Positions 50,369 to 60,773 of a stretch of 64,000 bases of DNA are shown one piece after another (position 1 is the stretch's first letter; each line of letters starts with the position of its first letter). A program made the translations under genes and the position numbers. This DNA comes from Propionibacteriaceae bacterium (lineage in GTDB: Bacteria > Actinomycetota > Actinomycetes > Propionibacteriales > Propionibacteriaceae): positions 1-64,000 of the forward strand of contig WRIJ01000001.1 in the NCBI GenBank assembly GCA_009782785.1. Direction: 5' to 3'. The notes below the pieces were generated by a model. That model made no database searches. It worked only from the letters and a program-made list of their open reading frames with translations, and was not told the origin of the DNA.

Positions 50369-52363
50369 ATGTCCCTTACCGTGACACTCGAACAAGGAAG
50401 TGACGGCGTACCCCAAATTCTCGACGAAGGGGCGAGCGGACTGACCATCTTCGGTGGGGACAAGTCTGTGGTAGCAATGAAGGTCAATGGCGAGGTAGTT
50501 GATCTGGCCAGGGAGCTTCACGATGGAGATGTGGTTACCACCATCGAAGCGGCTTCTGATGAGGGGTTGTCGATTATTCGACATTCTGCTGCCCATGTCA
50601 CTGCGCAGGCACTGCAAAGTCTTTTTCCCGAAGCCAAACTGGGTATTGGCCCACCTATTTCCGATGGTTTCTACTATGACTTTAACGTCGACCCGCTCAC
50701 TCCTGAGGATCTGAAAGCAATCTACAAAAAGATGGTCTCTATTATCAAGGAGCGCCAGAGTTTTGTTCGCAGGGTCGTCACTCAACAGCAGGCACTCGAG
50801 GAGGAAGCGAGCGAACCCTACAAGTGTGAATTGATTAACGACTCCTTGCATGCTGGTAGCGAGGAGGGCGCTTCAGTAGAGGTCGGCGGAGATGAACTAA
50901 CTATCTATGACAATGTACGTCGGGATGGCTCTGTGGCATGGAAGGATCTCTGCCGCGGCCCGCACGTCCCCCACACGGGATACATCACAGCATGTGCCCT
51001 CACCAAGACCTCAGCGGCCTACTGGCGAGGTAACCAGGCCAATGACACTCTTCAGCGTGTTTACGGCACGGCTTGGGCTTCACCAGAAGACCTCCAAGGG
51101 TACCTCACGCGCATGGAGGAAGCCGCCAAGAGGGATCATCGTAAGCTTGGTGCAGAGTTGGATCTGTTCAGCTTTCCTGAAGAGATTGGCCCAGGTTTAT
51201 CGGTCTTCCATCCGAAAGGTGGAATGGTGCGTATGGAGATGGAGCAGTATTCGCGCCAACGCCATCTTGAAGCGGATTATAGTTTCGTTAACACTCCGCA
51301 TATCACTAAAGGGAAGCTTTTTGAAATCTCCCAGCATCTGTCATGGTACGAGGATGCCATGTACCCACCGATGCGTATGGACGAGGAGCGGGGTGACGAT
51401 GGTACGGTACGCCGCCAAGGAGTGGACTACTACCTCAAACCCATGAACTGCCCAATGCACAACCTTATTTATCGTTCTCGCGGTCGCAGTTATCGTGATC
51501 TCCCTCTTCGCTTATTCGAATTCGGTACGGTCTACCGTTATGAGAAGTCCGGGGTCGTCCAAGGGATGCTGAGAGCCCGAGGTTTTACCCAAGACGATGC
51601 CCACATTTATTGCACCCGTGATCAGATGAAAGAAGAACTCGCTTCCTTGCTGGAATTTGTTCTCGGTCTTCTTCGTGACTACGGCTTTGATGACTTCTAC
51701 CTCGAATTATCCACCAAGAACCCAGACAAGTGTGTGGGAGATGATCAGGTGTGGATTGATGCTACCGATGTTCTTCAACAAGTGGGTGAAGAATCTGGTT
51801 TGGTCCTCATCCCCGATCCTGGGGGAGCAGCATTCTACGGGCCAAAGATCTCGGTCCAGGTCAAGGACGCAATTGGGCGTACCTGGCAGATCTCCACTAT
51901 TCAACTGGATTTCAACCTACCTGAACTCTTTGGATTGGAGTACGTTGCCCCCGATGGATCCCATCAGCGTCCTGTCATGATTCACCGTGCGCTCTTTGGC
52001 TCAATGGAAAGATTCTTCGCAGTACTCACCGAGCATCACTCGGGGGCTTTCCCCGCTTGGCTGAGCCCCGTACAGGTGATAGGTGTGCCCGTAGCAGCTG
52101 ATTTCAATGAGTATTTATCAGGGATTCTCGCCGACTTGAAAACACGAGGAATCAGAGTAGAACTTGATGACGGTGAAGATCGGATGCAGAAGAAGATTCG
52201 CAACGCTTCCAAGTCTAAGGTTCCTTTTATTCTGATCGCTGGGGCAGAGGACCAAGCTGCACAAGCTGTGTCCTTCAGATATAGGGATGGAACTCAGAAG
52301 AATTCTGTTCCCATTGCCGAGGCAATAGGTGAGATTGTCACTACCATTGCGGAGAGGAAGTGA
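50369..52363 (+). CDS. thrS: Threonyl-tRNA synthetase
   Basis: TGS domain, [40 protein letters not shown], class II motifs. Confidence 0.97.
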   Translation: MSLTVTLEQGSDGVPQILDEGASGLTIFGGDKSVVAMKVNGEVVDLARELHDGDVVTTIEAASDEGLSIIRHSAAHVTAQALQSLFPEAKLGIGPPISDGFYYDFNVDPLTPEDLKAIYKKMVSIIKERQSFVRRVVTQQQALEEEASEPYKCELINDSLHAGSEEGASVEVGGDELTIYDNVRRDGSVAWKDLCRGPHVPHTGYITACALTKTSAAYWRGNQANDTLQRVYGTAWASPEDLQGYLTRMEEAAKRDHRKLGAELDLFSFPEEIGPGLSVFHPKGGMVRMEMEQYSRQRHLEADYSFVNTPHITKGKLFEISQHLSWYEDAMYPPMRMDEERGDDGTVRRQGVDYYLKPMNCPMHNLIYRSRGRSYRDLPLRLFEFGTVYRYEKSGVVQGMLRARGFTQDDAHIYCTRDQMKEELASLLEFVLGLLRDYGFDDFYLELSTKNPDKCVGDDQVWIDATDVLQQVGEESGLVLIPDPGGAAFYGPKISVQVKDAIGRTWQISTIQLDFNLPELFGLEYVAPDGSHQRPVMIHRALFGSMERFFAVLTEHHSGAFPAWLSPVQVIGVPVAADFNEYLSGILADLKTRGIRVELDDGEDRMQKKIRNASKSKVPFILIAGAEDQAAQAVSFRYRDGTQKNSVPIAEAIGEIVTTIAERK

Positions 52364-52908
52364 TGGGGGAGAAGGAAATAGAGATCCTGACAGGGGAAGG
52401 CCTACCTGGAGTGAGTGATGGGTTTGAACGCCTGTGGACTCCGCATCGGATGGCGTACGTGTCCTCGCATAAGGACCCTACCCGGGAGTGCCCTTTTTGT
52501 GTAGCGCCGGGGCTCGATGAGGATGACACCTTGGTCGTGACCCGTGGTACCACCTGTTACGTGGTGTTAAATCTCTACCCTTATAACTCTGGCCACCTCC
52601 TGGTATGCCCCTATCGCCATGTTGCATACTACACTGAGGTAACCAGTGAAGAGCGCACTGAAATGGCGCAACTCACCCAAGAGGCTATGGTGACTCTGGC
52701 TGAAGTCTGTCAGGCTCAAGGTTTCAATATTGGCATGAATCAAGGTATAGCTGGCGGCGCGGGGATTGCCGAGCATCTGCATCAACATGTTGTGCCCAGG
52801 TGGAGTGGGGATGCGAACTTCTTTCCTCTGATTGCCCAGACGAAAGCCCTCTCCCAGCTGTTGCCAGAAACCCGCACTCAGCTTGCCAGTCGGTGGGGTG
52901 AACAGTGA
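52360..52908 (+). CDS. HIT family hydrolase
   Basis: [36 protein letters not shown] (HxHxH-type). Confidence 0.92.
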   Translation: MMGEKEIEILTGEGLPGVSDGFERLWTPHRMAYVSSHKDPTRECPFCVAPGLDEDDTLVVTRGTTCYVVLNLYPYNSGHLLVCPYRHVAYYTEVTSEERTEMAQLTQEAMVTLAEVCQAQGFNIGMNQGIAGGAGIAEHLHQHVVPRWSGDANFFPLIAQTKALSQLLPETRTQLASRWGEQ

Positions 52909-53537
52909 GTCAAACAACACCTAGTGCGCTCAGTGCACCCCCAAGCTTCGATACCACCAGGATATTCACTGTTCCCAATATCGTGAGTTTCATTCGTTTG
53001 GCGGGCATCCCACTGTTTCTCTGGTTCCTGCTGGGATTGCACGCAGATTTACTGGCCATCCTGGTGTTAGTGGTGGCTGGGATCACTGACTTTCTTGATG
53101 GGTATCTTGCTCGCATCTGGCATCAGGTCTCTCGCCTCGGGCAGGTCCTTGACCCGATTGCCGACCGACTCTACATTCTCGCTATCATTTGCGGATTGGC
53201 TATTCGCGGGGTGCTTCCGTGGGTGTTGGTCATCGTACTGCTGGCTCGCGATGCCATGCTCACAACCCTGGTTCCAGCATTGAGAGCTCGTGGTTTTGCC
53301 AGTCTGCCGGTCCACTTTCTAGGAAAGATTGCCACCTTCTGTTTGCTCTACGCTTTTCCGATCGTCTTGTTGGGTGAATTGGATTTCTTTGCAGCGCACC
53401 TGTGTCATGTCTTTGGTTGGGCTGTTGTTTTATGGGGAGCCTTCTTCTATTGGTGGGCAGGAATTCTCTATATGTACCAAGGGGTGAGTTTTATTCGTCG
53501 AACAGCTCACGTACAAACTCAGAACGTGACAGAATGA
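52905..53537 (+). CDS. CDP-alcohol phosphatidyltransferase (PgsA2-like)
   Basis: DFLDGYLARIWHQVSRLGQVLDPIADRLY; TM-rich. Confidence 0.88.
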   Translation: MSQTTPSALSAPPSFDTTRIFTVPNIVSFIRLAGIPLFLWFLLGLHADLLAILVLVVAGITDFLDGYLARIWHQVSRLGQVLDPIADRLYILAIICGLAIRGVLPWVLVIVLLARDAMLTTLVPALRARGFASLPVHFLGKIATFCLLYAFPIVLLGELDFFAAHLCHVFGWAVVLWGAFFYWWAGILYMYQGVSFIRRTAHVQTQNVTE

Positions 53538-53555
53538 ACACTATCAGGAGGAAGA

Positions 53556-53939
53556 ATGACTAACTGTCCACAGGATTTGAAATACACCACCGATCACGAA
53601 TGGGTGCAGCCACGCTCAGGGGACACAGTACGGGTCGGCATCACCCAACATGCTGTCGAAGCGCTGAGCGGAATAGTTTTTCTGTCACTGCCAACCATTG
53701 GTCAGAGCTTCTCCCAAGGGGAGCAAGCCATGGAAGTGGAATCAACGAAAGCAGTGTCCGAAGTCTTTGCCCCCCTCGACGGCGTTGTGGTTGCAGTGAA
53801 TGAGGATGCGGCGAATAATCCAGATTGTCTCAGCGAAGATCCTTATGAAGCGGGCTGGCTCTTTGAGCTGGAGATGTCCGACACGCCGCAACTCGATACC
53901 TTGCTCGATGCCCAGGCATATACTAACTTGATTGAATGA
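53556..53939 (+). CDS. gcvH: Glycine cleavage system H protein
   Basis: KYTTDHEWVQPRSGDTVRVGITQHAVEALSG; lipoyl site VESTKAVSEVFAP. Confidence 0.95.
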   Translation: MTNCPQDLKYTTDHEWVQPRSGDTVRVGITQHAVEALSGIVFLSLPTIGQSFSQGEQAMEVESTKAVSEVFAPLDGVVVAVNEDAANNPDCLSEDPYEAGWLFELEMSDTPQLDTLLDAQAYTNLIE

Positions 53940-53961
53940 CCAGTAGTGAAAAGGAGTGTGA

Positions 53962-54447
53962 ATGATCATCTGTACAGCCTGCGGCGGCGAAGTAGTCGAT
54001 GACGCGCGGTTCTGCTCACACTGCGGGGAGAGGATTCAACTAGCAGAATCCACCACAACCATGCCAGTCTTAGAAGAGACCACACTGACCAATGAACTCA
54101 ACAGTGAGGATATCGCTGCCATTGAAGCATTGCCTCATGGATCGGTTCTGCTCATTGTTTTACGTGGTCCAGCCACCGGTGCTCGATTCTTGCTCAATCA
54201 GAGTCAAACAATCGCAGGGCGTGCACCAGAATCGGGGATCTTCCTCGACGACATCACCGTGTCCCGAGCCCATGTTTGCTTCACCATCGTGGGAGATACA
54301 GTCACGATTGAAGATCTTGGATCACTCAATGGCACCTATGTCAATCGATCCTTATTGAAGGATCCTGCGCCTTTGCGCAATGGGGATGAGGTTCAGATTG
54401 GAAAATTCAAAATGGTTGTCTTCCTAGGATCATCTGGACAGGAATAA
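53962..54447 (+). CDS. garA: Zinc-ribbon plus FHA domain protein (GarA/OdhI-like)
   Basis: CTACGGEVVDDARFCSHCGERI zinc ribbon; EETTLTNEL; FHA core GRAPESGIFLDDITVSRAHVCF...DLGSLNGTYVN. Confidence 0.85.
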   Translation: MIICTACGGEVVDDARFCSHCGERIQLAESTTTMPVLEETTLTNELNSEDIAAIEALPHGSVLLIVLRGPATGARFLLNQSQTIAGRAPESGIFLDDITVSRAHVCFTIVGDTVTIEDLGSLNGTYVNRSLLKDPAPLRNGDEVQIGKFKMVVFLGSSGQE

Positions 54448-55130
54448 TGGCTAGTTCCGGGCTTGCAATTGGAAAGGTCCTTGATCTGCTCAAGGCCGAG
54501 TACCCGGATATTTCTATCTCCAAGATCAGGTATTTGGAAACAGAGGGGTTGGTCACTCCTCATCGTGCAGATTCTGGTTTCAGAAAATTCTCTAAGCAGG
54601 ATGTGGAGCGGTTGCGTTATATCCTGTCCGCCCAGCAGAATCACTATCTTCCGCTCAAGGTGATTCGCGAAAACTTGGAGCTCATTGATCAGGGGATAGA
54701 GCCCGCTCCTTTGGAACCGGTTGAACCCCCATCGCCAGTTGGAAGCGATTCACCTGAAGCCGTCCACCAACCCCCAGTACGTATTTCGCGGGCAGAACTC
54801 CTGGAGCGTTCGAGGCTTCCTGAAGCTACCCTTATTGAATTGGAGAGACAGGGCATTATCCGCCTTCGCCGAGGTACGTCGTACTATGGTTGGGAGGCGT
54901 TGACCTTGGCTATCGTGGCAGTCAAGGTTGCTCCCTTGGGTATCCAAGCTCGCCAGTTGAGAGTGATTAAGGCAGCAGCCGACCGTGAGGTGGAGTTGAT
55001 CCTTGCCGCCTCGGCGACATATGTCCGTAACCCAGAGACAGCTAGACGTGCCACCTTGGAGGTTGCCGAAGTGGTAGCCCAAGCACATGCAGCCCTGCTT
55101 CAGGTGGGTCTCGACCATTCTTATCACTGA
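54447..55130 (+). CDS. MerR family regulator (FtsR-like)
   Basis: SISKIRYLETEGLVTPHRADSGFRKFSKQDVERLRYILSAQQNHYLPLKVI; position after the FHA gene. Confidence 0.88.
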   Translation: MASSGLAIGKVLDLLKAEYPDISISKIRYLETEGLVTPHRADSGFRKFSKQDVERLRYILSAQQNHYLPLKVIRENLELIDQGIEPAPLEPVEPPSPVGSDSPEAVHQPPVRISRAELLERSRLPEATLIELERQGIIRLRRGTSYYGWEALTLAIVAVKVAPLGIQARQLRVIKAAADREVELILAASATYVRNPETARRATLEVAEVVAQAHAALLQVGLDHSYH

Positions 55131-55335
55131 ACTACTATCAATCTTGACTGAGGGTTGAGAGTTCATGTCCTCGCCGGCTGTCCAAGCATTACCCCTTGTC
55201 AATACACCTTTTCTTCCAAGGACAAGCACCCAAGATTCTCTTGAGTCTACTTCGCCACGCCGAGAGCATCCTCAGTGATTGTCGAAGGAGGTTTTCTCTC
55301 ATAGCGTTATACCTACTCCCAGGCGAAAGGATGCC

Positions 55336-55872
55336 ATGGAATCCGAGGACTTCCACCAAGACCGGCTCTTCGACGGCGACTTCGAGGTCGTCGGACAGGG
55401 TGTGGGTTTTCGTGGGCCGGTTGCCTGCTCAGCAGTAGGGATCACCTATCGCCAACTCGACTATTGGGCACGGACAGGTTTGGTCATTCCAGAGATTCGT
55501 ATAGCTGAAGGTTCGGGAACACAGCGCCTCTATAGTTTCCGGGATCTGCTCTTCCTCAAGGTGATCAAGCGCCTCATTGATACTGGCATCTCTCTCCAAC
55601 AAATTCGACTGGCTATCTCGCATTTGCGTTCTCGCGGTGATGTGGACATGACCACCATCACTCTTGTCTCGGATGGGACCTCTGTCTTTGAATGCACCCA
55701 AGACAACGAAATCATTGACCTTGTCAAAGGTGGCCAAGCTATGTTTGCCATTGATCTTGCCGGGGTGTGGCATGACATCGAGGGTACGCTAGTACAGTTA
55801 CCAACAAACACCCCAGATCAACTCTGGACTGACGAATTGAGCGAGAGGCGCCGGGCACGACGGGTTGCCTAG
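55336..55872 (+). CDS. MerR family regulator
   Basis: SAVGITYRQLDYWARTGLVIPEIRIAEGSGTQRLYSFRDLLFLKVIKRLIDTGISLQQI. Confidence 0.9.
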   Translation: MESEDFHQDRLFDGDFEVVGQGVGFRGPVACSAVGITYRQLDYWARTGLVIPEIRIAEGSGTQRLYSFRDLLFLKVIKRLIDTGISLQQIRLAISHLRSRGDVDMTTITLVSDGTSVFECTQDNEIIDLVKGGQAMFAIDLAGVWHDIEGTLVQLPTNTPDQLWTDELSERRRARRVA

Positions 55873-55897
55873 TCTTTTGCCGGGAAGTAGAGCGACA

Positions 55898-58690
55898 ATG
55901 TTTCTATCTCGACACCTAGGATTATCCGACAAAGACTGTGACCAAAACGTCTTCCCTGTTCTGGGTGGATCGAGTTTCACCCAATTTCTTGCCCACCTAG
56001 ACTCTCACCCTACTTTCGGCGACGAAGCTGATCATAGACCAAGGCTAGAACATGAGGTCGGTCAAGAATTAGCCAGTTTGGCGGCCCTCAATTCTTGTGT
56101 TCTTCCGATGTACGGGATGGGTTATTCTCCAGCGATCACCCCGGCTGTTATTCGCAGGAATGTTCTAGAAAACCCTGCATGGTACACCGCGTACACTCCC
56201 TATCAGCCGGAAATCTCTCAAGGACGCTTAGAGATCCTCATGGTTTTCCAGACTCTGATTGCAGACATGATGGGACTCCCGGTAGCAAATGCTTCCATGC
56301 TCGATGAAGCAACAGCCCTGGGTGAAGCAGTGGCGTTGGCTCGCCGAAGTGTGAAAACTGGGTCTACGGTGGTCATTGATTCACGTGTTTACCCAGCGAG
56401 TATCGATGTTGTGCGCACTCGAAGCCAGGGACTGGGAATCAATGTCGAAGTCCATGATGACCTCAGCGAAGCGATCACTGACGATGTGTTCTGCGTCGTT
56501 ATTGCCCAACTTGGCCTCGATGGCCAATTGTGTTTGGTCGAAGATTCTCAAAGAATCGCTACAGCGGCTCATGACCACGGTGCCTTCGTCGTGGCAACCT
56601 CTGACCTGCTGGGGGCAACATTGATGACCCCGCCAGGAGCGTGGGGAGCTGATATGGCGGTCGGTTCTGCCGGGAGGTTTGGGATTCCCCTCTGGTATGG
56701 AGGTCCGGGGGCTGGGTTCTTGGCAGTACGAGATGGTCTGGAACGTCAATTACCAGGAAGACTCGTGGGGGAATCTCGTGACGCAGACGGTACGGTGGCC
56801 TATCGCTTAACTCTGCAGACCCGAGAGCAGCATATTCGCCGCGAAAAAGCCACCTCAAATATCTGTACCTCCCAGGTGCTCATCGCAGTCGCAGCAGCCT
56901 TTTACGGGCTGTGGCATGGCCCTCAGGGTCTGAAACAGATTGCCCAGTCCATTCACCACCAAGCGTGCCTGATCGCTGAAGCGGCGCAGCAGGAGGGTTA
57001 TCGTCTCGAGTCTGAGGACTTCTTTGACACGATCGTGATCACTCCACCAGACGGGGCAGCTGAAGTCGCCAAGAAAGCCCGCAGGCAAGGGGTTGGGTTC
57101 CGACTTCGTGGTGAAGCCCTGGTGTTGAACTTCCATGAAGCATCACTGGGGCACACCAAGATTCTTGAAGAGATCCTTGGAGTGAGGTGTGCAGGAGATG
57201 TGGACTCTCAGCACTTGGGTGACCATAACCGCGAAGATGACTATCTCCTGCATCCAGTGTTCTCTTCCTACCACGACGAAACTTCGATGATGCGCTACAT
57301 GCGTGCCTTAGCTAACAAGGACTATGGGCTCGATACAGGCATGATTCCTTTGGGTTCGTGCACGATGAAACTCAATCCAGCACTTGGGATGGAGCAGATA
57401 TCCTTGCCGGGGTTCACTCAGATTCACCCCTATGCGCCGAAAGAAGACGCGCAAGGGTATACTCAGATGATCGAGCACCTCGAAGAAAGGTTGTGTCAGC
57501 TCTCTGGATTTGACGCTCTATCCTTCCAACCAAACGCCGGGTCACAAGGGGAGTTTGCTGGGCTCATGGCGATTCGTCGCTACCACCTCTCTCGTGGTGA
57601 GGATCGTACCATCTGCTTAATTCCCACCTCAGCCCATGGAACTAATGCTGCCTCTGCTGCCTTGGCGGGACTGAAAGTGGTCGATGTCGAGGTGGATGAT
57701 CACGGTTCTGTTGACCTCACTGATCTGCATCACAAGGTGGAGAGCCATGGTTCAGATCTGGCTGTCATGATGGTGACCTACCCCTCGACCCATGGGGTGT
57801 TTGAAACCACCATCCAGCAGCTGTGTGACCTCGTTCACAGTGTGGGTGCCCAGGTCTATATTGATGGAGCTAACTTCAATGCCCTGGTGGGATTGACCAC
57901 CTTGGGTGAACTCGGTGCTGATGCAAGCCATCTCAATCTCCACAAGACCTTTGCTATGCCTCATGGTGGCGGCGGGCCTGGAGTTGGACCACTGGGTGTG
58001 AAAGCACACCTTGCTGATTTCCTTCCCGGCCATGAGTTGTTCTCTGAGGCGACAGGGGCTGTTTCAGGAGCTCCCTATGGTTCTGCTGGCTTATTGCCCA
58101 TCACGTACGCTTACCTCGCCCTCATGGGTGATAAGGGGATGAAAACGGCTACTCAGCGAGCGATCACCGCCGCTAACTATGTCTCTGGGCGGTTGAGTCA
58201 GCATTTCCCGACTCTCTACAGTGGAGCAGATGGCCGAGTTGCCCATGAATGTATCCTCGACTTGCAGGACATCACCGCTGCCAGTGGGATCACTGTTGAT
58301 GATGTTGCCAAGAGGTTGATCGACTATGGTTTCCACGCACCCACCATGAGTTTTCCTGTACCTGGGACCTTGATGGTGGAACCCACCGAATCGGAATCCT
58401 TAGCTGAACTTGATCGGTTTTGCGACGCCATGATATCCATACACGCAGAGATTGAGGCTGTGACAGCGAAGCAATGGCCCAGTGATGATAATCCGTTGGT
58501 TAATGCTCCACATCCAGCCATAAGAATCACTGGTGAGTGGACCCACCCGTACACGCGTGACGAGGCTTTCTTTCCCGGAGGGAAACACCACGGTCCCATA
58601 CTCGATGGACTGCGTGGAAAGTACTGGCCTCCTGTTGGGCGGATTGATTCAGTTTATGGCGACCGCAATCTGAAACTTCGACTCAGTTGA
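55898..58690 (+). CDS. gcvP: Glycine dehydrogenase (decarboxylating), P protein
   Basis: LNSCVLPMYGMGYSPAITPAVIRRNVLENPAWYTAYTPYQPEISQGRLE; LGSCTMKLNPA; PLP site HLNLHKTFAMPHGGGGPGVGP. Confidence 0.97.
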   Translation: MFLSRHLGLSDKDCDQNVFPVLGGSSFTQFLAHLDSHPTFGDEADHRPRLEHEVGQELASLAALNSCVLPMYGMGYSPAITPAVIRRNVLENPAWYTAYTPYQPEISQGRLEILMVFQTLIADMMGLPVANASMLDEATALGEAVALARRSVKTGSTVVIDSRVYPASIDVVRTRSQGLGINVEVHDDLSEAITDDVFCVVIAQLGLDGQLCLVEDSQRIATAAHDHGAFVVATSDLLGATLMTPPGAWGADMAVGSAGRFGIPLWYGGPGAGFLAVRDGLERQLPGRLVGESRDADGTVAYRLTLQTREQHIRREKATSNICTSQVLIAVAAAFYGLWHGPQGLKQIAQSIHHQACLIAEAAQQEGYRLESEDFFDTIVITPPDGAAEVAKKARRQGVGFRLRGEALVLNFHEASLGHTKILEEILGVRCAGDVDSQHLGDHNREDDYLLHPVFSSYHDETSMMRYMRALANKDYGLDTGMIPLGSCTMKLNPALGMEQISLPGFTQIHPYAPKEDAQGYTQMIEHLEERLCQLSGFDALSFQPNAGSQGEFAGLMAIRRYHLSRGEDRTICLIPTSAHGTNAASAALAGLKVVDVEVDDHGSVDLTDLHHKVESHGSDLAVMMVTYPSTHGVFETTIQQLCDLVHSVGAQVYIDGANFNALVGLTTLGELGADASHLNLHKTFAMPHGGGGPGVGPLGVKAHLADFLPGHELFSEATGAVSGAPYGSAGLLPITYAYLALMGDKGMKTATQRAITAANYVSGRLSQHFPTLYSGADGRVAHECILDLQDITAASGITVDDVAKRLIDYGFHAPTMSFPVPGTLMVEPTESESLAELDRFCDAMISIHAEIEAVTAKQWPSDDNPLVNAPHPAIRITGEWTHPYTRDEAFFPGGKHHGPILDGLRGKYWPPVGRIDSVYGDRNLKLRLS

Positions 58691-59465
58691 TGAACTGGCG
58701 CAGTGCCTCGGTGACCACATCAGGGGCATCGGCATGCACCCAGTGGCCAGCCTGCTTGACGCGAAGGTGGCGACAGCTTGGGAAATACTTTCTCATCAGG
58801 GTTGGGTCACCAGAAGTTGCCGTCGAGTCAGATCCTGTGATCCATAACACTGGGCCAGTGTAGATGGCATCAATGTCGTGCCATGCACCGACCAGGGCCA
58901 TGTCTCGGACGATAACGTCCAGGTTGTGGGTCCATCTCCAGGTTCGGTCGAGGCTCATGGTGAGACCTTGTACGAGGAATCTCAGCAGGAGTTCATCGTT
59001 GATGGTCCGGCGAAGCAACTGGTGTGCTTCTTGGCGGCTTGCCACAGTGCCCAGATCAAGGTCGGCCATCGCTTGCGCAATGTCGCGGAGGTGGTCAATG
59101 GGTTGATCTATTGGCTCGGTGTCCACGATAACGAGACGATCAACTAATCTCGGATGGTGCAAGGCGGTCGCCATGGCAACGCGACCACCCATGGAATGCC
59201 CAACCAGACACACCTGCTGTTGAAGACTCACCAGGGTGCCCACCACCTCGGCCACCATGTCCAGATAGGAAAACCTGCAAGTCCACGGTGAATTTCCGTG
59301 ATTGGGAAGATCGACCAACACTGAGGAATGGGGTTGGAGGCTTTGAGCAATGGAGGCCCAATTTCTACCCCGGCCAAAAAGACCGTGGAGGAAAACGAAA
59401 CTATTGCCCGAGGTTCCGAAGGTTTCGATGGCCAAAGAAGTCCCACCACCAGGACGGGAGGCCAC
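58683..59465 (-). CDS. Alpha/beta hydrolase
   Basis: FLHGLFGRGRNWASIA, nucleophile elbow GHSMGGRVA. Confidence 0.87.
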   Translation of the reverse strand: MASRPGGGTSLAIETFGTSGNSFVFLHGLFGRGRNWASIAQSLQPHSSVLVDLPNHGNSPWTCRFSYLDMVAEVVGTLVSLQQQVCLVGHSMGGRVAMATALHHPRLVDRLVIVDTEPIDQPIDHLRDIAQAMADLDLGTVASRQEAHQLLRRTINDELLLRFLVQGLTMSLDRTWRWTHNLDVIVRDMALVGAWHDIDAIYTGPVLWITGSDSTATSGDPTLMRKYFPSCRHLRVKQAGHWVHADAPDVVTEALRQFIN

Positions 59466-60035
59466 CTAGAGATCCTTTCCTTGTGCAGGGACCCAGAGGA
59501 TTTCTTCCTGATCACACAGAATATTGGCTGCTCGGGAGAGGATGAAAAGCAAGTCCGAGAGTCTATTGAGATAGGTCATGGCAAGCGTGTTGAGTTCCTT
59601 GTCGAGGTGGACGGTCCACGCCAGCCGTTCCGCTCTTCGTACGACAGCTCGTGCGCAGTTGAGGTGAGCACAAGCGCTGGTTCCCCCTGGAAGGACAAAG
59701 GAGGTCAAAGCAGGGAGGTTCTTACCCCAAGAATCGCACCACCCTTCGAGCCGGTCGATCCACTGTTTCGAAACCCTGAGAGCGGGTTCATGCCCGAGCG
59801 GGGTGGAGAGGTCTGCCCCCACATCGAAGAGATCGTTTTGAATATGGCGGAGCACTGGCACCATCGTGGTAGGGATCTGTGGATCGCTGATGGCAAGCCC
59901 GAGAAAGCTGTTCGCTTCATCGACACTTCCGTAGGCATCAAGGAGAGGATCTGATTTGGATACCTCCTGGTTGTTGGCAAGTCGTGTGGTACCGTTGTCT
60001 CCGGTTCGGGTGTATATCCTGGTGAGATGAACCAT
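59466..60035 (-). CDS. PduO-type ATP:cob(I)alamin adenosyltransferase
   Basis: RIYTRTGDNGTTRLA, DAYGSVDEANSFLGLA, CDSWGKNLPALTSFVLPGGTSACAHLNCARAVVRRAERLA. Confidence 0.93.
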   Translation of the reverse strand: MVHLTRIYTRTGDNGTTRLANNQEVSKSDPLLDAYGSVDEANSFLGLAISDPQIPTTMVPVLRHIQNDLFDVGADLSTPLGHEPALRVSKQWIDRLEGWCDSWGKNLPALTSFVLPGGTSACAHLNCARAVVRRAERLAWTVHLDKELNTLAMTYLNRLSDLLFILSRAANILCDQEEILWVPAQGKDL

Positions 60036-60068
60036 GGAGATAAGCCTAGCAAGATGGAAAGGATGTCC

Positions 60069-60770
60069 ATGAAAACCAAGGCACTATTTCTTGGCCTAGC
60101 ACTGGCAGCCCTCGTCATGGGTGGCTGTAGTGAAAACCCTGGGGAACTGACGAGTGACCCGCCAGTGGGATCCCCAGATTCAACCCCGAGTCTCACGGAT
60201 ACCGACGAGGCTGGTGCTTGCACCTATTATCCCAGTGGGCAGGCTGCAAAAACTGTGAACGGGACACCGGATTCCAATCCACCTTCGACAGGATCAGTAA
60301 CAATCACCCTCCACATGAGTGGCGGTGATGTGACCATGACTTTTGATCGCTCCCCAGCACCGTGTGCCGTTGGTTCCTTCGAGTTCCTTGCTTCCCAAGG
60401 GTATTTCAATGCGACGACCTGTCATCGGTTCGTTGACGGTTTCGTCCTCCAATGTGGGGATCCACTCGCTCAAGGTTTTGGCGGACCAGGTTATCGTTTC
60501 GACGATGAACTGTCAGGGACAGAAACATACCCCTATGGAACTGTTGCGATGGCTAACTCTGGCCCCAACTCGAATGGATCCCAATTCTTTATCGTGATTG
60601 GTCAATCGGTGAATCTTCCCCCAGATTATGTTGTTCTCGGTACGGTGGATCCTGCTTCGATGGCTACTATCGAAACCAACATTGTGGCCCATGGAGGCGT
60701 TGATCCTACCGATCCGAACGGAAGTGCTCCCCGTCAAGGGGGAGACATCATCTCCGTGACTGTGGATTAG
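60069..60770 (+). CDS. Lipoprotein peptidyl-prolyl cis-trans isomerase (cyclophilin type)
   Basis: Lipobox VMGGC; YFNATTCHRFVDGFVLQCGDP, NSGPNSNGSQFFIVIG. Confidence 0.92.
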   Translation: MKTKALFLGLALAALVMGGCSENPGELTSDPPVGSPDSTPSLTDTDEAGACTYYPSGQAAKTVNGTPDSNPPSTGSVTITLHMSGGDVTMTFDRSPAPCAVGSFEFLASQGYFNATTCHRFVDGFVLQCGDPLAQGFGGPGYRFDDELSGTETYPYGTVAMANSGPNSNGSQFFIVIGQSVNLPPDYVVLGTVDPASMATIETNIVAHGGVDPTDPNGSAPRQGGDIISVTVD

Positions 60771-60773
60771 CCA

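Noticed and set aside
50012-50851. 279-aa minus-strand ORF
   Set aside because: Antisense to hpf and thrS, which have strong family motifs; no family motif on this strand.
52990-55900. Possible glycine riboswitch near gcvH or gcvP
   Set aside because: No tandem aptamer-like structure recognised by eye in the short gaps upstream of gcvH or gcvP; an Infernal scan would be decisive.
59328-59954. 208-aa + strand ORF
   Set aside because: Antisense to the PduO-type adenosyltransferase; no conserved motif.
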